From the NCBI GenBank assembly GCA_903909435.1, contig CAIVVT010000320.1, positions 1-41,475 of the forward strand: 41,475 nt of DNA. The letters are read 5' to 3'. The translations under genes were made by a program, and so were the position numbers. A model generated the notes under the pieces. That model searched no databases. It was not told the origin of the DNA and saw only the letters and a list, made by a program, of their open reading frames with translations. How positions within the stretch are numbered: the stretch's first letter is position 1; every line of letters begins with the position of its first letter. The stretch comes from an uncultured Acidobacteriia bacterium (GTDB lineage Bacteria; Acidobacteriota; Terriglobia; Bryobacterales; Bryobacteraceae). Positions 1 through 7,057 of this stretch are shown here, piece after piece.

Positions 1-2
1 CC

Positions 3-425
3 GTGGCCCGTCCGCCCCAACCCGAACCGCCCGTGCCGGTGGAGCCCATCGCAGAGCCGCGCCGCGTGGACCGGCCAGCGGCGACGCGCGCAGGCCCGCG
101 GTCCTTTGACGGTCCCAAACCGGACCGCCCGCCGTTCAAACGCTCCGCTTCCGACCGGCCGTCCACCGGCAAACCACCGTCCAGAAGACCGGATTCGCGG
201 TCCTTTGACGGGCCGAAACCGGACCGTCCACCGTTCAAACGCGCCGCTTCCGACCGGCCATCCACCGGCAAACCACCGTCCAGAAGACCGGATTCGCGGT
301 CCTTTGACGGGCCGAAGCCGGACCGTCCGCCGTTCAAACGCTCCGGCCCGCGACCGTTCGACGGACCCAAGTCCGGCCGGACCGGCTCCCGCAAGCCCGG
401 CCCGCGCAAGAGGGATGACCGTTGA
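3..425 (+). CDS. C-terminal disordered repeat tail of a truncated protein
   Basis: This is the 3' end of a gene that begins left of the window; the frame is open from base 3 to a TGA at 423-425. The visible 140 residues are almost only Pro, Arg, Lys, Asp, Gly and Ser, with no folded domain. Three copies of a 33-residue unit beginning SFDGPKPDRPPFKR follow each other, the last one cut short. Such basic, low-complexity tails occur on acidobacterial RNA-acting enzymes such as pseudouridine synthases and DEAD-box helicases, where they probably bind RNA. Which enzyme this is cannot be told from the tail. The stop overlaps the TTG start of the next gene (TTGA), so the two are probably translationally coupled. 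I am confident that this is coding, because the frame, stop and coupling fit, but not of the family. Confidence 0.6.
   Translation: MARPPQPEPPVPVEPIAEPRRVDRPAATRAGPRSFDGPKPDRPPFKRSASDRPSTGKPPSRRPDSRSFDGPKPDRPPFKRAASDRPSTGKPPSRRPDSRSFDGPKPDRPPFKRSGPRPFDGPKSGRTGSRKPGPRKRDDR
102..350 (+). repeat. 99-bp tandem repeat inside the tail gene
   Basis: The sequence TCCTTTGACGG recurs at 102, 201 and 300, an exact spacing of 99 bp (33 codons). The units are nearly identical at DNA level, including third positions, so the duplication is recent. The third unit diverges after about 45 bp. The period is a multiple of three, which keeps the frame open, so copy number could change without breaking the protein. 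Confidence 0.85.
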
Positions 426-817
426 CCGCCGAGCAGCAAATCCTCCAGAGTTGCCGCACCATTGCGGTGGTTGGGCTGTCGTCGAATCCGCTGCGGCCCA
501 GCTATGAAGTGTCGCGGTTCATGCGGCGGCAAGGCTACCAGATCATCCCGGTAAATCCGCAGGAATCAGAAGTGCTCGGCGAGAAGTGCTACGCGCGACT
601 GGAAGACGTTCCCGTGCCGGTGGACTGCGTGGACGTGTTCCGCCGGCCGGAGTTCGTCCCCGAAATTGTGGACTCGGCCATCGCGATCGGGGCCAAAGCG
701 GTCTGGCTGCAGTTGGGCATCAGTCACGACGAAGCCATCGCTCGCGCTGAGGCTGCGGGCTTGCTGGCGGTGCAGGACCGCTGCCTGCTGATCGAGTACA
801 GACGCTACTTCCGCTGA
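422..817 (+). CDS. CoA-binding (YccU-type) Rossmann protein
   Basis: This is a 131-residue single-domain protein of the CoA-binding family (YccU-like, related to the N-terminal domain of succinyl-CoA synthetase alpha). The nucleotide-binding loop is at about residues 14-25 (IAVVGLSSNPLR). It is followed by the family's YEVSRFMRRQGYQIIPVNP segment and the VDVFRRPEFVPEIV and AVWLQLGI motifs. The length is normal for the family. The start is TTG at 422: an AGAGGG ribosome-binding sequence lies 7 bases ahead and the start overlaps the upstream stop by three bases. The cellular role of stand-alone members is unknown. It converges with the hydrolase gene 16 bp downstream. Confidence 0.88.
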   Translation: MTAEQQILQSCRTIAVVGLSSNPLRPSYEVSRFMRRQGYQIIPVNPQESEVLGEKCYARLEDVPVPVDCVDVFRRPEFVPEIVDSAIAIGAKAVWLQLGISHDEAIARAEAAGLLAVQDRCLLIEYRRYFR

Positions 818-833
818 GGCGTCGCGTGCGCCG

Positions 834-2636
834 TCAGCGCCGCGGCCCGGATGCCAGTTGCACGGCCGTTCCCACACCGCCAGCCAACTGTAGGCCGGGG
901 ACGTAAAACTCCGTGATCAGGGCGTCGTCGGTGGTCTTGAATTCGTCCGGCCTGAAGTCGAAATGCACGGGCGTGCGGCTGAGCGCGGCGGCGAACACGG
1001 CCCACCAGCGCGCCGAATTGACGGCGTCGATCTCAACCCTGCCATGCTTGCGTGCCGACAGCCAGCGCAGGGCGGTGAGCACGTCCTGCACGCGGGCGGC
1101 ATCGTCGCTGACGTTGTAAGTCAGGAACTGGCCGTCCTTACGGTCGCGGGGTTCCCGGGCGGAACCGATCTGGAACGCATCGATCAAGAGCACGGGGCGC
1201 TTCTCTTTGAGCCAGGCCTGCACCTTGGCCGATCTCCACGCGCTGGCGATGCCCTTGGAATCGAGGAACAGCGCCGGATCCCCCTTGCCGTCGATGAACT
1301 GGTAGGGGATGTGCTCGCCCATGCCCACGCGGGAGAGCGAGTTCGTCGCCTCGATCGTGGTCACATGCTCCGGCCAATGCACGCCCAGCACCCTGGATAG
1401 CCAGGAGCGCAGTTCCGAGCGGTGCGCCGAGGAGACGGCTTGCCGTGCCTCTTCCTGCCACCACGACAGAATGCCCGCACGCGACTTGGCCTGCGCCCGG
1501 AGGTCCTCCGGCAGGTCATGGCTGCCCCAGGCAAGCATTTTCTCGTCCGGCTCGACGGTCACATCCGTCTCGGCGGGAGCGGCCGAGCGGCCGTAGAAAA
1601 CACGGTTGAAGAAGGCGTAGACGGCCTCGCGGCTCTCGCGATTGTAGTTGTGCGGCGCGTCGATCTGAACCACCTCAACGCTTTGCGGCTGACCAAACAG
1701 CCGGTAGACGGACTGGACGGCCGGGAACTCCTCCCTGGGCACGTTTTTCGTCCAGTCGCCCGTGGCGGAAACCAGCAGCAGCGGCTTAGGTGCGAAGAGC
1801 GAAACGGTCTCAACGTTGTTGGTGCCGATGCGCAGGCCGGGCGCACTCTCGCAGACGCACCCGCCCTGCATGAGGAAGCTGACCATGTTGACGGGTGCGG
1901 CCGCCTTGACGCGGTCATCAACGGAGGTCAGCAGGAAGGTTTGCGTCCCGCCGCCCGATGCCCCGGTGACACCGATCTTCTCGGGATCCACGTCGGGCAG
2001 GCTTTGCAGGAAGTCCAAAACGCGAATCGAGTCCCAGGTCTGAACGGCCAGCGGGTTGAAACCCCACAGCAATTCCTGCTCGGAGCCGAAGTCGTGGGGC
2101 AGTTGGCGGGTGTCGTTGTAGCCTACCATGTCGTAGGCAAACACGACGAAGCCCTGTTTGGCGAGATTCGCAGCCAGGCGCGGACTCGAATACGTGGGGA
2201 TGTCTTCGAGCCGCCCCTTCTTCCAATGCCCGTGCGGATGCAGGATGGCGGGATGCAGCTTGAGGCCGTCCTTGGGCCGATAGAGGTTACCGCCGAGCCA
2301 GAAGCCAGGCATAGTTTCAAGCGCCACGGTCTCCACCGTGTAGCCATCCTCGTCGAGCTTGCCAAAGTAGCGGGGATTGAGCGGCGTATGGGTCCGGGGC
2401 GGGAAGAGCGAGGCGGCCGCGCGCACCTGGGACCGCAGTTGCGCGCGGCGCCGCTGCCAGGCGACGAGCGTCTCGTACGTGGGCATTTCCATCCTGGAAT
2501 TGACGTTGCGGACCACGTCGTTGCGGCGGTCGCGGGCTAGAACCGGGGAGGGGGGAATGCACGCCAGAAGCAGGGGGAGTATGATGATCAACGGTCCCCC
2601 CAGGGGATACATCGGAGTACGACGGAGTCTATTCAT
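834..2636 (-). CDS. secreted alpha/beta hydrolase (acetyl-xylan-esterase/dienelactone-hydrolase-like)
   Basis: Starting at the ATG at 2636 the protein has 600 residues. It begins with a basic n-region and a hydrophobic core, followed by either a signal peptidase I site (PVLA/RD) or a possible lipobox (LLAC). The alpha/beta hydrolase fold is clear: oxyanion-region HPHGHW at about 133-138, nucleophile elbow GASGGG with Ser about 227, acid Asp about 294 (TGDW) and His about 329 (DAPHNYN). This architecture occurs in large exported esterases of Acidobacteria and Planctomycetes, often near carbohydrate genes, so deacetylation of plant polysaccharide is plausible but inferred. The open frame extends further upstream, but that part lies over the rhamnose isomerase and lacks secretion features. 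The start is uncertain: no good ribosome-binding site precedes 2636, and ATG 2612 is an alternative. Confidence 0.8.
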   Translation of the reverse strand: MNRLRRTPMYPLGGPLIIILPLLLACIPPSPVLARDRRNDVVRNVNSRMEMPTYETLVAWQRRRAQLRSQVRAAASLFPPRTHTPLNPRYFGKLDEDGYTVETVALETMPGFWLGGNLYRPKDGLKLHPAILHPHGHWKKGRLEDIPTYSSPRLAANLAKQGFVVFAYDMVGYNDTRQLPHDFGSEQELLWGFNPLAVQTWDSIRVLDFLQSLPDVDPEKIGVTGASGGGTQTFLLTSVDDRVKAAAPVNMVSFLMQGGCVCESAPGLRIGTNNVETVSLFAPKPLLLVSATGDWTKNVPREEFPAVQSVYRLFGQPQSVEVVQIDAPHNYNRESREAVYAFFNRVFYGRSAAPAETDVTVEPDEKMLAWGSHDLPEDLRAQAKSRAGILSWWQEEARQAVSSAHRSELRSWLSRVLGVHWPEHVTTIEATNSLSRVGMGEHIPYQFIDGKGDPALFLDSKGIASAWRSAKVQAWLKEKRPVLLIDAFQIGSAREPRDRKDGQFLTYNVSDDAARVQDVLTALRWLSARKHGRVEIDAVNSARWWAVFAAALSRTPVHFDFRPDEFKTTDDALITEFYVPGLQLAGGVGTAVQLASGPRR

Positions 2637-3831
2637 GACGCTAACGGCGCGGCAACAGGAATCTGCCTTCCAGGCTCTTGACGGATTTGCCATTGAAGTC
2701 CCCTCCTGGGGATTCGCGAACACGGGCACACGCTTCGGGAAGTTCATCCAAGCATCCGCTGCCACGACGACACCGGAGAAAATAGCAGACGCCGGCCAGG
2801 TGCATAGGGTCACAGGGTGCTGCCCATCGGTGGCGGTTCACGTGCTTTGGGACTATCCGAACGGGATTGCCGATGTGGACAGTTTGAACGCTTATGCCAA
2901 AACGCAGGGCGTGGCGATTGGCGCCATCAATCCCAACGTGTTCCAAGATCAATGTTACAAGAACGGCTCGCTAGGCAATCCGGACGCTGAAGTACGCCGC
3001 ACCGCACTCTCGCACATTCTCGATTGCGTCGAGATCCAGAAGAAGAGCGGATCGCGCGACCTTTCGCTGTGGTTCGCCGACGGCACCAGCTACCCCGGGA
3101 CCGGTTCGGTTCGAGCCCGCAAGAAGTGGTTTGAAGAGGGCCTCCAGATGGTCCACTCGCAGCTGACGGGCAACATGCGGATGCTGGTGGAGTACAAGCC
3201 GTTCGAGCCCGCGTTCTACGCGACCGATATCGCGGATTGGGGCATGTCCTACGTCCTGTCGAAGAAGTCCGGCCCGCGCGCCAAGGTGCTGGTCGATACC
3301 GGGCACCACTATCAGGGCCAGAACGTGGAACAGATCGTGGCCTGGCTGCTGAGCGAAGACATGCTGGGCGGCTTCCACTTCAACGACCGGCGCTATGCCG
3401 ACGACGATTTGACGCTGGGCTGCATCGATCCGTACGCCGTGTTCCGCATCTTCCACGAGATCTGCCTGTTCGAATGGGAGCAGGGCAAGAAGGCCGACAT
3501 CGCCTACATGGTGGACCAGAGCCACAACCTGAAGAACAAGGTTGAGGAGATGATCCAGACCGCCTGCACGGCGCAGGAAATGTACCTGAAAGCTACGCTG
3601 GTGGACCGCGAGAAGCTGGTCTCCGAACAGATGAAAGGCAATCTGATCGACTCCGAGGAATGCCTGCGCGAGGCGTTCTTCACCGACGTGCGCCCGCTGC
3701 TGCGCGAGTGGCGCAAGTCGAAGGGGCTGGCCGAGGAGCCTCTGGCCGCGCATCGCGAAAGTGGATACAACGAGAAAGCCGAAGCTGAGCGCGCGGAACG
3801 CAATCGCGGAGCCGTCGCCAGCTACGCCTAA
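2635..3831 (+). CDS. rhaI: L-rhamnose isomerase (RhaI-type)
   Basis: This TIM-barrel ketol isomerase (398 residues from the ATG at 2635, preceded by a GGAG 9 bases upstream) interconverts L-rhamnose and L-rhamnulose in the cytoplasm. It resembles the Pseudomonas stutzeri/Streptomyces RhaI type rather than E. coli RhaA. Diagnostic stretches are VPSWGFANTGTRFGKF near residue 22, GGFHFNDRRYADDD near 245 and MVDQSHN. The metal ligands of the family are visible: Glu186 (VEYKP), Asp221 and His224 (VDTGHH), His248 and Asp251 (FHFND), and Asp256/258. P. stutzeri enzyme is broad in substrate (also L-mannose, D-allose), so exact specificity is open. The frame is open much further upstream, but that part is antisense to the hydrolase and has no homology. 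A hairpin terminator follows at 3857. Confidence 0.93.
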   Translation: MTLTARQQESAFQALDGFAIEVPSWGFANTGTRFGKFIQASAATTTPEKIADAGQVHRVTGCCPSVAVHVLWDYPNGIADVDSLNAYAKTQGVAIGAINPNVFQDQCYKNGSLGNPDAEVRRTALSHILDCVEIQKKSGSRDLSLWFADGTSYPGTGSVRARKKWFEEGLQMVHSQLTGNMRMLVEYKPFEPAFYATDIADWGMSYVLSKKSGPRAKVLVDTGHHYQGQNVEQIVAWLLSEDMLGGFHFNDRRYADDDLTLGCIDPYAVFRIFHEICLFEWEQGKKADIAYMVDQSHNLKNKVEEMIQTACTAQEMYLKATLVDREKLVSEQMKGNLIDSEECLREAFFTDVRPLLREWRKSKGLAEEPLAAHRESGYNEKAEAERAERNRGAVASYA

Positions 3832-3856
3832 AGAGAATCTCCGTGGTGGGAGATTA

Positions 3857-3897
3857 GGGGGCCGCTTCCCAAGTCGGGAGCGGCCCCTTTTCCTTTT
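3857..3897 (+). terminator. Rho-independent terminator of rhaI
   Basis: GGGGCCGCTTCCC pairs with GGGAGCGGCCCC across an AAGTC loop with one bulged T. A TTTTCCTTTT tract follows directly. It lies 26 bases past the rhaI stop codon, in the correct orientation. Confidence 0.85.
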
Positions 3898-3952
3898 GGG
3901 GAGAAGGTAAAAAGGCCTCGAAGAAGTACCGTGGAGCGTCGCGGCGCACGCT

Positions 3953-4048
3953 GTGGCGCACGCTTTAGCGTGCAGCGTGGACACTCCCATCCACGGCCAG
4001 ACGGATGCCGAGAGGAGTGTCGGCACGGCACGCTAAAGCGTGCGCCAC
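3953..4048. repeat. Long palindromic repeat element (REP/MITE-like)
   Basis: The 21-base arms 3953-3973 and 4028-4048 are perfect inverse complements. Each arm is itself a palindrome around CGCTTTAGCG (or CGCTAAAGCG). Inside, a second pair (GACACTCC near 3980, GGAGTGTC near 4014) can extend the stem. The element fills most of the gap between rhaI and the next gene and its right edge ends 9 bases before the stop codon of that gene. It has the form of a dispersed extragenic palindrome. A different element of the same style lies at 37977-38113. Confidence 0.75.
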
Positions 4049-4057
4049 GGGGAGCGG

Positions 4058-5026
4058 CTACGATTTGGACGGTGGTTCCTTGTCCGCCTCGAAGGCCAGA
4101 CGGAGGTAGGCCTTCGGCTCGAGTTCGATCCGAACCGGCACGGGTGACGACGAATCGCCATCCCACCAAACGCTGAAGCGCGTCTTGGTGCCCAGCTTCA
4201 GATTGCGGATCAAGCCAGTGACGTGAACGACCGACCTGGCGCTGGCCACGATGCCGCGCTGCCGCAGCTTTTCACCCATCTTAGGGTCATGCACCGCACT
4301 GGTTTCGAGCGACCGTTCGACGCCGCCATAGATGAACGTCGTGTGCATTGGCGAGAAGCCCGTCTCGCGGACTCGCAGCATGGAGTAGAGCAACGTAGGG
4401 AGAACCACCTCCGCTTTGCCCGCCGTGCCCCGCTCAGCTCGATTCGAGAGACATTTCCCCTCGAAAGACTTGTCGGCGGCGTCCGCCACCTTTTGCCAGA
4501 GCCGCCAGCTCACGGCATCCTTGGAAAGGAAGCGGGTGAACTGGGCGGAGTAAGCGCCCGGTCTGGTCTCGCCGCGAATCGCCGAAAAGAGCGCCTCCTG
4601 CTGGGACTGGTTCAGTGCGGCGCGAGCCTCTTCCAGCCGCTCCTCCTGCGAGGTGCTCATGAACCCGAAGTACTTCGCCTCGGTCAGATTGCCCGAGGAT
4701 TCGACCACCGTCTCGTGGATATAGCCGAGCCGGTTCAGGCCGGCCGCCTTGTCGGGCCACGACCCGCCGCCAAACCCGAGCCGGCGCGTGCGGGAGCCGG
4801 AGTCGTCCAGATCCTCCACGAAGGCGAAGCCGCTACCAACTCCCGCTTTCGAGAAGATAGGGATGGAGAACAGCATGATCACGGCGTCGGCGCGAAAATA
4901 GCGGCGCGAAGCGCGATCTCCGCCCCCAAAACTGGCCAACGCGACAGCCTTTAACGGGCGCAGAAACGACGCACCGGCCAGCATACCGAGCCACTCGCGG
5001 CGGTTCCAGATGTGGTTATTGCTCAT
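4058..5026 (-). CDS. Hypothetical exported protein with twin-arginine signal
   Basis: I do not recognise a family for this 322-residue protein. The N-terminus NRREWLGMLAGASFL has the twin-arginine pattern followed by a hydrophobic stretch, so Tat export is likely. A further apolar patch (AVIMLFSIPIFSKAGVGSGFAFVED) lies near residue 50. The rest is mixed alpha/beta with a charged helical part near 120-170 and a Lys/Glu-rich end. There are no Cys-rich or metal motifs beyond two isolated Cys. The start overlaps the stop of the glycosyltransferase gene by four bases (5023-5026), so it is the last gene of a coupled three-gene operon. Export of a folded protein beside a glycosyltransferase suggests an envelope role, but this is inference. 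Confidence 0.8.
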   Translation of the reverse strand: MSNNHIWNRREWLGMLAGASFLRPLKAVALASFGGGDRASRRYFRADAVIMLFSIPIFSKAGVGSGFAFVEDLDDSGSRTRRLGFGGGSWPDKAAGLNRLGYIHETVVESSGNLTEAKYFGFMSTSQEERLEEARAALNQSQQEALFSAIRGETRPGAYSAQFTRFLSKDAVSWRLWQKVADAADKSFEGKCLSNRAERGTAGKAEVVLPTLLYSMLRVRETGFSPMHTTFIYGGVERSLETSAVHDPKMGEKLRQRGIVASARSVVHVTGLIRNLKLGTKTRFSVWWDGDSSSPVPVRIELEPKAYLRLAFEADKEPPSKS

Positions 5027-6324
5027 GCGGATCCTCTCATTTCCCTACCCAACCAGTTCCCGGCCGTGGAGAGAAAATCGGGACCGATGCGGGGAGCCGG
5101 CCTGGCGCCAGAGTGCCACTCGTGGATTTCACGGTAGAGCATCAGGTAGTCGGATGCAACGGTCGGCCAGGAGTAGCGTCGTGCGGTTTCGAGTCCGGCC
5201 ACAGCCCGGGCTTCCGCTTCCACGGGAGAGCCGGCGACGGCCAGGGCGGCGGCGGCGAACGAGCGTGCATCCGGACTGGCGAGCCAGGCGTTTTCCCTGG
5301 AAGCATACGACAGCAGCCCGCCACAGTTGCAGGCAACCAGAGGCAATCCCGAAGCCATGGCCTCCAAGGGGGCAATGCCGAAAGGCTCAGCCGGATTGGG
5401 ATGGACAAACGCATCGGCACTGGCGTAGACGGAAGCCAGTTCGTCGCGGTCCCCGACATGGCCGAGGAAGATGACCCGGCCGGGACAGGCGCTGGCGGCG
5501 ATTTGTTCCAATTCAAGTCGCGACATGCCGTCACCCACGATGGCCAACCGGAAATCGAAATCGGGCGACAGCGCCAGCCGCTCCATCATCTGCAGGAGCA
5601 GGAGCAGGTTCTTCTCCGGCGCCAGCCGGCCCGCGTACAGCAGCAAGTGAGAGCGCGCACTCCCGCCCGCCCGCATGAGCAGACGGCGTCGCAGCAACGG
5701 GTCGCGGCGCGCAGGGCCGAAGTTCTGGATGTCCACACCCATGCCTCGCACCCAAACCCCGCGCGGAACGAGGTGGCCGCGGGAGGCGTCGCGCAACTCC
5801 GCGGCGGTGAAGTGCGACACGGTGATGTGGTGATCAAACAGCGGGAAGTACAGCCATTTCATGTACAACCGGCAGAACGCTTCGGCCAGTGGCAGGCGCG
5901 GCAGGTAGACCAAGAAATTATCGATCATGCGCTCGCAGCTGAGCCCGATCAAGGTCGGGCGGTGGCCGTCCGGGAAGAACCAGTTACGGCGCACCAGGCC
6001 AGCCAGATATTGCAGCGTGTACTTGTCGCAGATCTCGATGACATCCGGACGCTCCTCAAGCAGAATGCGGCGGAGCTCCGAATGGGGCAGCAGGTATTTC
6101 TGTGGCAGCAGCCAGCGATAACTGCGGTTCAAGGGCGCGGGCGGCGCTTTGAGGTGGTAGATGCGGACGTACGGCGTAACGTCTTCCACGCGCGTCCCGG
6201 CGGCAGGCACGACGAGGCGCAAGTAGTGCTGCCTGTCGTCCGCGGCGGCCATTAAGGCGCGGTAGAAAGTCCCTATGCCCCCGGACGCCAAATGCCAGGA
6301 GTTGGTGATGTGAAGCGACTTCAC
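5023..6324 (-). CDS. Glycosyltransferase family 4
   Basis: This 433-residue GT-B fold retaining glycosyltransferase transfers a sugar from a nucleotide-sugar donor. The acceptor domain starts with HITNSWHLASGGIGTFYRAL, the GGIGT loop typical of GT4. The donor domain carries LLYAGRLAPEKN, VGDGMSRLELEQ and HPNPAEPFGIAPLEAMASG with the E-x7-E signature. No signal or membrane span is seen, so it is cytoplasmic or peripheral. The start overlaps the stop of the upstream membrane-protein gene (6321-6324) and its stop overlaps the next start, so all three are translationally coupled. Donor and acceptor cannot be deduced. Capsular, exopolysaccharide or glycolipid assembly is most likely. Confidence 0.92.
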   Translation of the reverse strand: MKSLHITNSWHLASGGIGTFYRALMAAADDRQHYLRLVVPAAGTRVEDVTPYVRIYHLKAPPAPLNRSYRWLLPQKYLLPHSELRRILLEERPDVIEICDKYTLQYLAGLVRRNWFFPDGHRPTLIGLSCERMIDNFLVYLPRLPLAEAFCRLYMKWLYFPLFDHHITVSHFTAAELRDASRGHLVPRGVWVRGMGVDIQNFGPARRDPLLRRRLLMRAGGSARSHLLLYAGRLAPEKNLLLLLQMMERLALSPDFDFRLAIVGDGMSRLELEQIAASACPGRVIFLGHVGDRDELASVYASADAFVHPNPAEPFGIAPLEAMASGLPLVACNCGGLLSYASRENAWLASPDARSFAAAALAVAGSPVEAEARAVAGLETARRYSWPTVASDYLMLYREIHEWHSGARPAPRIGPDFLSTAGNWLGREMRGSA

Positions 6325-6980
6325 AGGATCGTCTCCGTGCCGGGGGGAGGTGGAACGCCGGCCAGCTTGCGCGCGGCCAGGCGCGGCAAGACGAGCAAAA
6401 AACCGCCGATCAGGGCCGGCACGCGACGCATGTCCTCCCCGAATGGACGGGCTCCGTCACCGACCAGCATGGCACCGTTATACATCACATAGAGGTTAAA
6501 CAGGTCGGAAACCTGGGTAAAACAAATCGACACGAGAATGCTTTTGGCGAGTACGGGCGTGCCGCGGGTGTAGTGAATGGTGAATTCGATGGTGTGCGCA
6601 ACCAGCGGCACCACGAACATGGACCCGAGGATGGCTTGCCACATGGGACGGACCTTGCAAAGCATCTGGGTGGCAGCGCCCCAGCCGCCGCTGGTGGCGG
6701 TGCGCCAGACGAACTCGGCCAGCATGGCGCCGACGGCGGCGCGCAAGCCGGCCTGCAGGTTGAGAGTAAAGAAGATCAGGCCGCGGAAGAGCGCGCTGAA
6801 GACCGCCGATTTCCAGTTCCAGCGGCGGACAAACAGCTCGATGGGATGCGCGCAGGCCCAGCGCAAGACGCTTAGCAGCGGTACGCCCTCGGGTGGCGAC
6901 GGGGCCGCCGGAGTGTAAAGCGGGAGACGAGGCATGAGGGTTGTGACCGTGCGAGGCACGGCTACTACAAGATCCCTCAT
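6321..6980 (-). CDS. Integral membrane protein of unknown function
   Basis: This 219-residue protein has about four hydrophobic segments (around residues 62-78, 110-128, 145-160 and 187-200) after a Pro-rich N-terminal stretch. It contains no motif I can name. It is the first gene of the coupled set with the GT4 enzyme and the Tat-exported protein, and its stop overlaps the GT4 start by four bases. No strong ribosome-binding site precedes the ATG at 6980, and an internal Met at residue 16 is possible. The gap to ftsK is 77 bases, so read-through from ftsK could also express it. Confidence 0.72.
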   Translation of the reverse strand: MRDLVVAVPRTVTTLMPRLPLYTPAAPSPPEGVPLLSVLRWACAHPIELFVRRWNWKSAVFSALFRGLIFFTLNLQAGLRAAVGAMLAEFVWRTATSGGWGAATQMLCKVRPMWQAILGSMFVVPLVAHTIEFTIHYTRGTPVLAKSILVSICFTQVSDLFNLYVMYNGAMLVGDGARPFGEDMRRVPALIGGFLLVLPRLAARKLAGVPPPPGTETIL

Positions 6981-7057
6981 CTTTGTTTAGCTCGGATGAC
7001 AGATGGGCGAACCGAACATAACAGCACGAAAATGACCGGAAAGAAGCGGCGGCAGCG

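Noticed and set aside
102-350. Tandem repeats as a CRISPR array
   Set aside because: Units are contiguous, 99 bp long and in frame inside a coding sequence, with no spacers.
1422-2540. A 372-codon plus-strand open frame
   Set aside because: It is a shadow of the secreted hydrolase.
2971-4026. A 351-codon minus-strand open frame over rhaI and the palindromic element
   Set aside because: Its N-terminus is translated palindrome (LHAKACATAC) and the rest is antisense to rhaI.
5113-6255. A 380-codon plus-strand open frame
   Set aside because: It is antisense to the GT4 gene and has no recognisable domain.
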